Of a DNA stretch of 6,232 nt, positions 6,188 to 6,232 are shown piece by piece. Numbering within the stretch: position 1 is the first letter of the stretch; every line of letters begins with the position of its first letter. The notes under the pieces were generated by a model. It did no database searches. It was not told the DNA's origin and saw only the letters and a list, made by a program, of their open reading frames with translations. The DNA is taken from contig CAMIVH010000052.1 of NCBI GenBank assembly GCA_946401755.1, positions 1 through 6,232 of the forward strand, in the 5' to 3' direction. This DNA is from an uncultured Caryophanales bacterium. GTDB taxonomy: Bacteria; Bacillota_I; Bacilli_A; RFN20; CAG-826. The position numbers were made by a program, and so were the translations under genes.

Positions 6188-6232
6188 ATATCTTTTGCTT
6201 TGCTATGCGCATACGAGTAGTCTTTTAACTGT
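6166..6232 (-). CDS. Possible 3' end of a convergent minus-strand gene (cut off by the window)
   Basis: On the minus strand one frame is open from the right edge for 21 codons, ending with DIYKISIL and a TAA at 6168-6166. The other two minus frames hit stops early. The visible residues (starting QLKDYSYAHSK) look like an ordinary mixed helical C-terminus, and a tail-to-tail arrangement fits the + strand terminator just before it. Twenty-one codons is too short to identify a product, and an open frame this short can occur by chance. The alternative is that this stretch is the promoter region of a + strand gene beyond the window. Confidence 0.4.
   Translation of the reverse strand, partial: QLKDYSYAHSKAKDIYKISIL

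Noticed and set aside
6205..6228. Short + strand frame beginning ATG at 6205.
   Set aside because: It stops after seven codons, has no ribosome binding site, and overlaps the more plausible minus-strand frame.

Overview
The window is about 35% GC. It uses standard stop codons: every Trp in the four main genes is TGG, and no in-frame TGA interrupts about 1,940 codons. It shows AGGA-type ribosome binding sites, a TATAAT -10 box and U-tailed intrinsic terminators. Together with TTA-rich leucine usage and a Pro/Glu-rich membrane protein, this suggests a low-GC Gram-positive lineage, probably a Bacilli or Erysipelotrichia/RF39-like (often gut-associated) bacterium. The lineage is inferred from style; no marker gene is present.

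Layout: (1) from the left edge to 3737, one very large membrane-bound cyclic-di-GMP protein on the + strand. Its order is multi-helix membrane region, intact GGDEF, PAS-like, degenerate GGDEF, intact EAL, then two C-terminal PAS-like segments. Its true start probably lies left of the window. A hairpin terminator follows immediately. (2) 3763-3851 is a promoter region leading to 3852-4817, a three-helix membrane protein with an acidic Pro/Glu/Val-rich segment and an extracytoplasmic beta-rich domain. It ends in its own terminator. (3) 4891-5712 encodes a soluble protein I do not recognise; it is more AT-rich than its neighbours. (4) 5767-6093 encodes a small three-helix membrane protein that may be cotranscribed with it, followed by a third terminator. 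(5) The right edge (6166-6232) probably holds the last codons of a convergent minus-strand gene, whose stop codon sits in a perfect AT-only inverted repeat.

The genes do not form an obvious functional operon. The first two are each closed by a terminator and the second has its own promoter, so they look like independent units. The best-supported biology is the single-polypeptide c-di-GMP switch, in which one active-looking cyclase and one active-looking phosphodiesterase are tied to a membrane sensor and several PAS-like modules. The next three proteins have no assignable function. I see no RNA gene, CRISPR array, transposase, phage gene or defence system.
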